Source: Acidovorax sp. sif1233
GTDB lineage: Bacteria; Pseudomonadota; Gammaproteobacteria; Burkholderiales; Burkholderiaceae_C
Direction of reading: 5' to 3'
NCBI RefSeq assembly: GCF_019218755.1
Contig: NZ_JAHUWZ010000002.1
Coordinates: 124,001 to 188,000, forward strand
DNA length: 64,000 nucleotides
Shown: piece by piece, positions 41,950 through 49,041 of the stretch
Layout: every line of letters starts with the position of its first letter
Position numbering within the stretch: position 1 is the stretch's first letter
Notes under the pieces: model-generated
What the model saw: the letters and a program-made list of their open reading frames with translations, nothing else
Database searches by the model: none
Told to the model about the DNA's origin: nothing
Position numbers and translations under genes: made by a program

Positions 41950-42080
41950 ATTCCCTGAGTCGCTTCGCGCCTTCACCCCTCTCTCGCATTGCCGCGCAAT
42001 GCGGGAGGAGGACGCCCCCAGCTCGGCGCGGTGCGGTGGCCCTTGCGCGGGCGCACTGGCTGTGGGCGCGCCAGTTTCAC
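41950..42080 (+). repeat. Family A intergenic repeat, copy A8
   Basis: TTCCCTGAGTCGCTTCGCGC nine bases after the stop, hairpin CGCATTGCCGCGCAATGCG, GTGGCCCTTGCGCGGGCG, ending GGGCGCGCCAGTTTC. Confidence 0.85.
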
Positions 42081-42133
42081 GGGTTGTGGGCGATGCGCAT
42101 CGCCACACGAGCTGACATTCACCGGAGTTTGCC

Positions 42134-43219
42134 ATGAGCACCGTTGCCGACCATATCCTGCCAGCGCCCAATTCCGTGGCCGAGGCGCCCCGGGCGCGAC
42201 GCCCCGCGGCGCCTCCCGCGAGGGTGGCCGCGCCCGCCGCATTCGGCGCGGCCCGGCCCATTCCCGCCTTCTGGCGGACGGGCCTGTTGGCCGCCGCCGC
42301 CTGGGCGGCGCTGGGCCTGCTGACCTACCTGTGGCCCAACAAGCCGGCAGGCTTCAGCGAGTGGGCGTTCACCGAAGAATTCGCCATCGGTGCCGGTGCC
42401 GTGGCAGTGCTTCTGGCGGTGCTGGCGTTCGTTGCGGGCGCGCTGGGGCCCGTGGGCCACAAGGTGCGGCGGACCGGCCCCTGGCTGGTGGCCATCGCCG
42501 CCGGCCTCACGGTGTGGGAGGTGTTCACCGCCAAGCTGGGCACCTTGCCGCCCCCGTTCTTCGCACCGCCGCAAAGCCTGGTGGAGGTCTACGCCACCGA
42601 CTGGGCGCGCCTGCTGGAAAGCGCGGGCGCATCGGTCCGCCTGCTGGGGCTGGGCATCGCCATCGGCGCGGCGGCAGGTTTCACCACGGGCGTGCTCATC
42701 GGCTGGTCGCGCCAGGCCAGCTACTGGATCCACCCGGTGCTGCGCATCCTGGGCCCCGTGCCCACCACGGCGCTGCTGCCGGTGAGCTTTTATTTCTTTC
42801 CGTCCAGCTGGTCGACGGCGATCTTCCTGATCGCGCTGGGCACGGCCTTCCCGGTCGCCATCCTCACCTGGTCGGGCGTGGCGGGCGTGCACAAGAACTA
42901 CTACGACGTGGCGCGCACCATGGGCGCGTCGCCCTGGTTCCTGGTGCTGCGCGTGGCCATCCCGGCGGCCCTGCCGCAGGTCTTCGTGGGCCTGTTCATG
43001 GGCCTGGGCGCGGCGTTCTCCACCCTGGTGGTGGCCGAGATGCTGGGCGTGAAGGCCGGCCTGGGCTGGTACCTGACCTGGGCCCAGGGCTGGGCGGCGT
43101 ACCCCAACATGTACGCCGCGCTGATCGTGATGGCGCTGCTGTTCTCGGGCGTGATCACCTTGCTGTTCGTGCTGCGCGACCGGGTGCTGTCGTGGCAGAA
43201 GGGGGTGGTGAAATGGTGA
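42134..43219 (+). CDS. ABC transporter permease (NitT/TauT class)
   Basis: A 361-residue inner-membrane permease. Beyond the usual six segments it has two extra N-terminal hydrophobic segments (about 50-70 and 84-105) before the conserved part beginning KLGTLPPPFFAPPQSL. The coupling loop is VARTMGASPWFLVLRVAIPA at about residues 258-277. CGGAG lies before the ATG. Its 3' end overlaps the ATPase start by seven bases. Confidence 0.88.
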   Translation: MSTVADHILPAPNSVAEAPRARRPAAPPARVAAPAAFGAARPIPAFWRTGLLAAAAWAALGLLTYLWPNKPAGFSEWAFTEEFAIGAGAVAVLLAVLAFVAGALGPVGHKVRRTGPWLVAIAAGLTVWEVFTAKLGTLPPPFFAPPQSLVEVYATDWARLLESAGASVRLLGLGIAIGAAAGFTTGVLIGWSRQASYWIHPVLRILGPVPTTALLPVSFYFFPSSWSTAIFLIALGTAFPVAILTWSGVAGVHKNYYDVARTMGASPWFLVLRVAIPAALPQVFVGLFMGLGAAFSTLVVAEMLGVKAGLGWYLTWAQGWAAYPNMYAALIVMALLFSGVITLLFVLRDRVLSWQKGVVKW

Positions 43220-44016
43220 GCACCGCGACCGCCCCTGAAGCGGGTGTGGGAGCCAAGGTGACGGGCGCACGTATCGACGTGCGCAATGTGAGTCACTGGT
43301 TCGACCTGCCCGCCGGCCCGCTGCACGTGATCGACGAGCTGGACCTGTCCATCGCCCCCGGCGAGTTCGTGGCCCTGCTAGGGCCCAGCGGCTGCGGCAA
43401 GAGCACGCTGCTGCGCCTGGTGGCGGGGCTGGAGCCCGCGACCACGGGCGAGCTGCTGCAGGACGGCGCGCCCATCACCGACCCCGATCCCTCGCGCATC
43501 GTGGTCTTCCAGGACCCCACGCTGTTTCCCTGGCGCACCGTGTGGGACAACGTGGCCCTGGGCCTGCAGGCGCGCGGCATCCTGCGCCAGCAGCGCCACC
43601 GGGTGGACGAAGCGCTGCGCCTGGTCGGCTTGCAGGACTTTGCCAAGGCCTTTCCGCACCAGCTGTCGGGCGGCATGGCGCAGCGCGTAGCATTGGCCCG
43701 CGCGTTGGTCAACGACCCGAGCCTCCTGGTGCTCGACGAGCCGCTGGGCAAGCTCGACTCGCTCACGCGCCTGACCATGCAGACCGAGCTCGTGGACCTG
43801 TGGCAGCGCACGGGTTTCTCGGCCCTGCTGGTCACGCACGATGTGGAAGAGGCGCTCTTCATGGCCCAGCGCGTGGTGGTGTTCTCCGACCGGCCCGCGC
43901 GCATCCAGCAGGTGCTGGTGAACGATTTGCCCTACCCGCGCCACCGCGGCGACCCGCGCCTTGCGGCCCTGCGCCACGAGGCCCTGGCGTTGCTGGGCCT
44001 GGGTGCGAGCTGGTAG
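43213..44016 (+). CDS. ABC transporter ATPase (NitT/TauT class)
   Basis: A 267-residue ABC ATPase with intact Walker A GPSGCGKST (57-65), Q-loop FQDPTLFPW, signature [15 protein letters not shown], Walker B LLVLDEP with GKLD, and VTHDVEEAL. ATG at 43213 overlaps the permease stop (coupled). Confidence 0.93.
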   Translation: MVSTATAPEAGVGAKVTGARIDVRNVSHWFDLPAGPLHVIDELDLSIAPGEFVALLGPSGCGKSTLLRLVAGLEPATTGELLQDGAPITDPDPSRIVVFQDPTLFPWRTVWDNVALGLQARGILRQQRHRVDEALRLVGLQDFAKAFPHQLSGGMAQRVALARALVNDPSLLVLDEPLGKLDSLTRLTMQTELVDLWQRTGFSALLVTHDVEEALFMAQRVVVFSDRPARIQQVLVNDLPYPRHRGDPRLAALRHEALALLGLGASW

Positions 44017-44025
44017 GCCAGCGGG

Positions 44026-45195
44026 TTGTCGCCGGATCTGCTGAACGGCCTGCTCGAAGGCCTGCTCGCCGCGCAGCAGGGCCTGCGCGCGGTGCTGCAT
44101 GCGCTGGGCCTGGCGCCGGAAGTCCATGGCCAGCCCGCATGGCCGTGGGGGCACCGCATTGCGGCCGAGATGCTGGCGGTGGACGCGGGCCACGCGCGGC
44201 AGGTGCTGCTGTCCCTGCTGTGCGCGGGGGCCGCGCTGCTGGCCCTGGCGGTGTCGCTGCCCTTCCAGCGCGCGCGCCCGTGGCTGATCGCCTTGGCGGC
44301 CGCATTGCTGGTGTTTGCCCCCTGGCCCCAGGCGCACCTGCTGCTCGCGCCCGCCGTGCCCACCAGCCTGCACCAGTCGCCCACCGGTTTCGCTGCCGGG
44401 GGCATCGTGCGCGGCCAGGCTGTCTACCAGCAGCACTGCGTGCGCTGCCACGGCGCCGATGGCCGGGGCGAAGGCCCCGATGCCCCGCAGCTGGCCCAGT
44501 GGCCGCCCAACCTGAACGGCACGCTGCTGTGGAAGCGGCTCGACGGCGAGCTGTTCTGGCGTGTGCGCGAGGGCATGCACAACCGCGCTGGCGTGCAGAC
44601 CATGCCGGGCGTGGGCAGCGCGCTGCGCGACGAAGAGATCTGGGACGTGCTGGACTATCTGCAGGCCCATGCCGCAGGGCAGATGCTGCGCGAGGCCGGC
44701 ACCTGGGATCGGCCCGTGCGCCTGCCCGGCATGGCCGTGCAGTGCCGCCATGGCCGGGCCCGCCAGAGCCGGGACCTGGTGGGCCAGCGCGTGCGTGTGG
44801 CCGTGGCGGGCCCGGGCGTGCCGCTGGTGGCCGATGACCCGCGCCTGGTCACCCTGGTGGCGGGCGCCTTGCCGGCGGGCGCCGATGCCGAGTGCCAGCC
44901 GCAGGGCGATCCGCAGCACAAACGCGCCGTGGAGCAGGCGCTGGCCCTGGTGCTGGGCGTGTCTGCCGCCGAACTGCCGGGCTACCAGCTGATCGTGGAC
45001 CGCGCGGGCTGGCTGCGTGCGCGGGGCCAGCCCGGCAAGGCCGCGTGGTCCGAGGACGACCTGGTCTGCCGGGCCACCGCCGCGCCCGCGCCGCCGGTCG
45101 GGGCCGCCACGGCGCCGGTGGATGGCCTGCAGGCGCTCATACGCCGCATGGACGCCGAGCCGGTGCGCCTTGTGCGAGGAGGCTTTCCCCACTGA
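44026..45195 (+). CDS. Membrane-anchored c-type cytochrome with unusual C-terminal domain
   Basis: A 389-residue protein starting at TTG 44026, nine bases after the ATPase stop. Two membrane segments (about 57-78 and 85-105) precede one cytochrome c domain with CVRCH (138-142) and likely axial Met193 (QTMPGVG). Residues from about 225 form a further domain with paired Cys (VQCRHG, AECQPQ, LVCRAT) and several His that I do not recognise. Its presence in a transporter/thiol operon suggests electrons from sulfur-compound oxidation enter the respiratory chain here (inference). Confidence 0.75.
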   Translation: MSPDLLNGLLEGLLAAQQGLRAVLHALGLAPEVHGQPAWPWGHRIAAEMLAVDAGHARQVLLSLLCAGAALLALAVSLPFQRARPWLIALAAALLVFAPWPQAHLLLAPAVPTSLHQSPTGFAAGGIVRGQAVYQQHCVRCHGADGRGEGPDAPQLAQWPPNLNGTLLWKRLDGELFWRVREGMHNRAGVQTMPGVGSALRDEEIWDVLDYLQAHAAGQMLREAGTWDRPVRLPGMAVQCRHGRARQSRDLVGQRVRVAVAGPGVPLVADDPRLVTLVAGALPAGADAECQPQGDPQHKRAVEQALALVLGVSAAELPGYQLIVDRAGWLRARGQPGKAAWSEDDLVCRATAAPAPPVGAATAPVDGLQALIRRMDAEPVRLVRGGFPH

Positions 45196-45235
45196 GCACC
45201 GGGCCTTGGGCCGCCGTGGGGCCAGGGCCCGGAAA

Positions 45236-45300
45236 TGAATGAAAACGGCTTTTAGCGCCGCTGGACAAGCGCTGATAGCTATCAATGAGATAGCATTTCG
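45236..45300 (+). repeat. Family B intergenic repeat, copy B5
   Basis: ATGAATGAAAACGGCTTTTAGC..., arms AGCGC/GCGCT, then GATAGCTATCAATGAGATAGC. It lies between the cytochrome gene and the convergent VOC gene. Confidence 0.8.
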
Positions 45301-45316
45301 CCCCGGCCTCGGTGGC

Positions 45317-45706
45317 TCACGCTCCCGGCTGGACCAGGTTGATGAGATTGCCGCACGTGTCCTCGAACAGCACCGCCTTGATGGGCCCCATGGCCAGGGG
45401 CGTGCCACGGAACGCCACGCCCCGCTCCGAAAGCCTGCGGAACTCCGCATCGATGTCATGGGTCATGAACGCGGTGGCCGGAATACCCGCCTCGAACAAG
45501 GCCTTCTGGTAGACCCGCGCGGGCGCGAAGGCCATGGGCTCCAGCACCAGCTCGACGCCCGTGGCGCCTTCCGGCGATGTCACGGTGAGCCAGCGGAAGG
45601 TGCCCATGGGAATGTCATGCTTCTTCTCGAAGCCAAGGACCGTGGTGTAGAAGTGCAGGGCGTGGTCCTGGTCTTCGACGAACAGGCTGGAGAGCGTGAT
45701 TTGCAT
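45317..45706 (-). CDS. VOC family protein (glyoxalase/bleomycin-resistance type)
   Basis: A 129-residue VOC protein: ITLSSLFVEDQDHALHFYT at the N-terminus, GVELVLEPM in the middle and AVLFEDTCGNLINLVQP at the end. AGGAAGAACCC precedes the ATG. Many such proteins are annotated only by fold; the reaction is unknown. Next gene upstream on this strand ends in a terminator, so it is probably monocistronic. Confidence 0.85.
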   Translation of the reverse strand: MQITLSSLFVEDQDHALHFYTTVLGFEKKHDIPMGTFRWLTVTSPEGATGVELVLEPMAFAPARVYQKALFEAGIPATAFMTHDIDAEFRRLSERGVAFRGTPLAMGPIKAVLFEDTCGNLINLVQPGA

Positions 45707-45835
45707 GGGTTCTTCCTCGCGGTTTTCGTGGGGGGGAGGGGCTGCCGGGCCGGAACCTCCCTGGATTCCGGCGGCCTGTGGGCCGGATTCTCCACGGTAC
45801 GGCTTGGCGCCGCCACCGCGCCACCCCGAAGCACA

Positions 45836-45857
45836 AAAGCCCGCGGGGGCGGGCTTT
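45836..45857 (-). terminator. Rho-independent terminator after the glycine-zipper gene
   Basis: AAAGCCCGC-GGGG-GCGGGCTTT, a perfect 9-bp stem with a T-run on the minus strand, 35 bases past the stop. Confidence 0.75.
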
Positions 45858-45892
45858 GTACAGGGAATGGCGGGCCACGGGCGGCGAGAAAG

Positions 45893-46261
45893 CTAGGGCT
45901 TCTCTATGTATCCCGGCTCGGCGGCCTCGTCCGCGGGCTCCTTGGGCGCTTCGGGTTCGACCACCTGGCCCACGGCCGCGCCGCCGAGGGCGCCGGCAAT
46001 GGCGCCTGCCGTGCCGCCCACGAACACGCCCACGGGCCCGGCCACCGCCACGCCCACGGCCGCACCGGCGGCGGCTCCGGCCATCATGCCGCCCCCCATC
46101 AGGGCGGATTTGGACTCGCGCTCGGATTCACTCGGGCTCAGGGTATGTTGCGCGGCGGGGTCGGGGTCCTGCGAGGGGACGCCGTGGCCGGGCACGGCCT
46201 GCGCGGCCAGGTCGGGGTCGATGGGTTTTTCCTCGGCCACGGGATTCGAGAGGGTGTTCAT
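45893..46261 (-). CDS. Glycine-zipper protein, unknown function
   Basis: A 122-residue small protein. Residues about 1-55 are hydrophilic and Asp/Glu/Pro-rich. Residues about 56-100 are a Gly/Ala-rich zipper (MAGAAAGAAVGVAVAGPVGV, GGTAGAIAGALGGAAVGQVV) that may insert in a membrane. The C-terminus is acidic (PEAPKEPADEAAEPGY). No signal peptide. Ribosome-binding site AAGGAGAGCCCC. Such proteins are often linked to envelope or stress responses; nothing more can be said. Confidence 0.7.
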   Translation of the reverse strand: MNTLSNPVAEEKPIDPDLAAQAVPGHGVPSQDPDPAAQHTLSPSESERESKSALMGGGMMAGAAAGAAVGVAVAGPVGVFVGGTAGAIAGALGGAAVGQVVEPEAPKEPADEAAEPGYIEKP

Positions 46262-46569
46262 GGGGCTCTCCTTGTCGTGTTGCGGGCAGGCGAGCAATGT
46301 CACTCGCTGCATTCATTCTTGGACGGGGCGGGCGCGCTGCCCGCCATCCAAGGAATCGGCCGCCTGTCGGACAAATGCCCGTGGCGCGGGCCTGCTTGAC
46401 GGGGGTCAAGGAGCGGGCGGCCCCGGGGCCGGCCCGTGGCGCAAGGGTGCGAACGCACGGCGGCCGCGCCGCAGCCAGGGTTCGGGTATGAAAAGTGCCG
46501 CTGCCGACCATCCATCCAGCGGTAGTTGCTATAAAAGGAGAAGCGTTGGCGAGAAACGGCCGGCCGCCG
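46262..46569. other. 308-base intergenic region before the glycine-zipper gene
   Basis: It holds the glycine-zipper promoter region, a symmetrical TTGAC-GGGG-GTCAA motif (46396-46409) that resembles an FNR/ANR-type box but has no well-placed -10, and a short family B fragment (GTTGCTATAAAAGGAGAAGCG, from about 46525). No ORF with support. Confidence 0.4.
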
Positions 46570-47562
46570 CTACATGGGCTCCAGCCGCGCCCTCTTCATC
46601 ATGGTTTCCGTGAACGCTATTTCCTTGCCGAAAGCGCGTGTGAAGGCCTCGCTGTCCTGCACGAAGACCTGGCCGCCCTGTTCTTCCAGCGCGCTCACGA
46701 CGGCGGGCTGCCTGAGCGCGGCATCGAGGGCGGAGCGCACGCGCGCGACGATGGCGTCGGGCGTGCCGGTGGGCACCGAGACACCGCCCCACGACGTCAG
46801 CTCCACGCCGGGCACCTGCAGCTCCGCCAGCGTGGGCACGCCCGGCAGCTTGGGGTTGCGCCGGGGGCCGGTCACGGCCAGGGCCCGCAATTTTCCAGCC
46901 TGGATGTTGGCGTACGCCACCGAGGTGATGGGGGCGCCGAAAGTCACCTGCTGGCCCATCACGGCATTCACGATCTCCGAGGCGCCCTTGTAGGGCACGT
47001 GGGTGGCTTCGGCCTGGGCCACGCTCAGCAGCATCTCCACCCCCAGGTGCGACGGGGTGCCGATGCCGCCCGACGCGTAGTCGATCTTGCCCGGCTGAGC
47101 GCGCATGCGGGTGAGCAGTTGCTCCAGCGTGCGGATGTCGGAGCTCGCGTGCACGATCACCGTGGTGTCGGAACTGGTGAGCCCGATCACGTGGCGGAAG
47201 TCCTTGAGCACGTCATACCCGGGCGCCTTGTACATGCGCATGCTGGCCGCCATGGGTGAGCCCGAGTAGATCCAGGTGTAGCCGTCCGGCGCGGCCTTGG
47301 CCACCTGCCGCGCGCCCAGGTTGCCGCCCACGCCGCCACGGTTCTCGATGACCACGGGCTGGCCCAGTTCCTTGGACACGGCCTCGGCCACGATGCGGGC
47401 CGTGGTGTCGGGCCCCGTGCCGGCCAGATAGGGCACCACCCACTTGATGGCGCGGCGGGGCCAGGGGTCGGAGGCCAGGGCGGGCGTGCCCGCCAGCAGC
47501 GGCAGCAGGCTGGCGGCCAGCAGGGCGCGGCGGCGCGGGGAGGATGGGGAATGGGTTGTCAT
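46570..47562 (-). CDS. Bug-family tripartite tricarboxylate transporter binding protein
   Basis: A 330-residue periplasmic protein. Signal SSPRRRALLAASLLPLLAGT with cleavage near PALAS. Mature part: IKWVVPYLAGTGPDTTARIV, IENRGGVGGNLGARQVAKAA, DGYTWIYSGSP, the family pattern. Bug proteins are greatly expanded in Comamonadaceae and Bordetella and bind carboxylates; no TctA/TctB genes are nearby. It sits after an acyl-CoA dehydrogenase and a CoA ligase, so it probably binds the acid they degrade. Confidence 0.92.
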   Translation of the reverse strand: MTTHSPSSPRRRALLAASLLPLLAGTPALASDPWPRRAIKWVVPYLAGTGPDTTARIVAEAVSKELGQPVVIENRGGVGGNLGARQVAKAAPDGYTWIYSGSPMAASMRMYKAPGYDVLKDFRHVIGLTSSDTTVIVHASSDIRTLEQLLTRMRAQPGKIDYASGGIGTPSHLGVEMLLSVAQAEATHVPYKGASEIVNAVMGQQVTFGAPITSVAYANIQAGKLRALAVTGPRRNPKLPGVPTLAELQVPGVELTSWGGVSVPTGTPDAIVARVRSALDAALRQPAVVSALEEQGGQVFVQDSEAFTRAFGKEIAFTETMMKRARLEPM

Positions 47563-47638
47563 GTCTTGTCTCCTTGTGATTGTCGGGTGGGTGCGCTCGC
47601 GCACTGGGGCACCGTTGTGGCGGTATGGCGGACCGGAG

Positions 47639-47700
47639 CAACTGGCCTGGCCCGGGCCGGGGCCTGCGCGCCGCAGCGGCGGCGCAGCCGCTCAGGGGGC
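47639..47700 (-). repeat. Family A repeat, copy A10 (short), containing the acyl-CoA dehydrogenase stop
   Basis: Minus strand: GCCCCCTGAGCGGCTGCGCC, whose TGA is the stop codon of the upstream gene, ending GGGCCAGGCCAGTTGC. The middle is shortened. Confidence 0.7.
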
Positions 47701-48909
47701 TGCCAGCAATTCCTTGGCGATGGTGTTGCGCTGGATCTCGCTCGTGCCCGTGAGCACCCGGTACATGCGCAGCATGCGGAACAGGAATTCCACGCGCCGG
47801 CCCTGCACGATGCCTTCGCCGCCGTGGATCTGCACCGCGCGGTCGGCAATGCGGAACGCTGCTTCCGAGCAGAACAGCTTGGCCATCGCAGCCTGCGCGC
47901 GCGGATCGCCGCCCGCATCGATCTGCCGGGCGGTGGCCAGCATCAGCCCGCGCGCGGCGGCCCAGTCGGTCGCCATGTCGGCCAGCATGTGCTGAATGGC
48001 CTGGAACTGCCCGATGGCGCGGCCGAACTGCTGGCGCTGCTGCGCGTAGTCGCGCGCATCGCGCAGCGCCACCTGGGCCAGGCCCAGCATGGCGGGGCAG
48101 TGCAGCAGCCGGTTCACGGTGATGCGGCCCAGCGCCAGCGCCAGGCCCCGGCCCGGCTCGCCGATGAGGTGGGTGGCCGGCACGCGCGCGCCGTCCAGGG
48201 CGATGTTGCCCGTGCTCGTCTGGCCCGCCATGGTCTTGTAGCCCGCCTGCACGCGCACGCCGGGCGCATGCAGGTCCACGAAGAACGCGGACACCTCGCG
48301 CTGCGCCGGATCGGTGGCGGTGGAGGCCATCAGCACCGCATAGTCGGCAAAGGGCGAGCCCGAGATGAAGCGCTTCTCGCCGGTGAGCACGTAGTGGTCG
48401 CCATCCTTCACGGCGCGGGTCTGCACGTTGCCCGCATCCGAGCCCGCCTCGGCCTCGGTCAGCGCAAAGCAGATCGCCATGTCGGCCTGCGCCACGGGCA
48501 GGATGAAGTTCTGCAGCTGGAACGGCGTGGCGACGCGCGCCAGCGCGCCCACGCGCGGCGGGCCGCTCAGCTCGCCGAACACATGCGGCGCGAAGGGCGA
48601 GCCGCTGGCATAGATCGCTTCCTTCACGAGCACATGGTCCAGCACCGACAGGCCCAGGCCGCCCATCTGCGGAGGCAGCGTCATGCCGTAGAAGCCCAGC
48701 GCGTGCGAACGTTTCCACACCTGGCGCAGCAGCGCCTTGCCGGGGCTGTTCTCGTGGTCGATGCCATGCTCGCGCGCCAGCGCGGCCAGCTCGCCGTGCA
48801 GGTACTCGTTGATGCGGGTGATCAGCTCGGCCGCCTGCGGCGAGCCTTCGAACGGCACGCCCGGAAACAGTGGCGCGGGGATGGGGGAGGTGATGTCGTG
48901 GTTGTTCAT
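47692..48909 (-). CDS. Acyl-CoA dehydrogenase family protein, catalytic Glu not at the usual site
   Basis: A 405-residue flavoprotein. Family blocks: AICFALTEAEAGSDAGNVQT (about 161-180), GEKRFISGSPFADYAVLMAS, QFGRAIGQFQAIQHMLADMA and VQIHGGEGIVQGRRVEFLFR. The C-terminal motif reads YRVLTGTSEIQR, so the Glu of the usual YEGT is Thr. I also see no Glu at the alternative position used by isovaleryl-CoA dehydrogenase (LALGRITVNRLL). Its role could still be acyl-CoA oxidation with another base. The stop is contributed by a family A repeat. Confidence 0.88.
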   Translation of the reverse strand: MNNHDITSPIPAPLFPGVPFEGSPQAAELITRINEYLHGELAALAREHGIDHENSPGKALLRQVWKRSHALGFYGMTLPPQMGGLGLSVLDHVLVKEAIYASGSPFAPHVFGELSGPPRVGALARVATPFQLQNFILPVAQADMAICFALTEAEAGSDAGNVQTRAVKDGDHYVLTGEKRFISGSPFADYAVLMASTATDPAQREVSAFFVDLHAPGVRVQAGYKTMAGQTSTGNIALDGARVPATHLIGEPGRGLALALGRITVNRLLHCPAMLGLAQVALRDARDYAQQRQQFGRAIGQFQAIQHMLADMATDWAAARGLMLATARQIDAGGDPRAQAAMAKLFCSEAAFRIADRAVQIHGGEGIVQGRRVEFLFRMLRMYRVLTGTSEIQRNTIAKELLAAP

Positions 48910-48949
48910 GTCGAGATTCCTTGTCGGTTGTGGTGCCGACTGGATGTGG

Positions 48950-49031
48950 AAACTGGCGCGGCCCGGTGCCGCGGACGCGGGGCGAGGGCCGCCTCTGGCG
49001 GACGCGCCAGGGCGCGCGGCGCCTCGGGGGG
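48950..49031 (-). repeat. Family A intergenic repeat, copy A9
   Basis: Minus strand: ATCCCCCCGAGGCGCCGCGCG ten bases after the CoA-ligase stop, shortened middle, ending CCGCGCCAGTTTC. Confidence 0.75.
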
Positions 49032-49041
49032 ATGCCGCTCT

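Noticed and set aside
46396..46409. TTGAC-GGGG-GTCAA as an FNR box for the glycine-zipper gene
   Set aside because: The dyad is good, but no -10 hexamer lies at the expected distance, so it is only mentioned within the intergenic entry.
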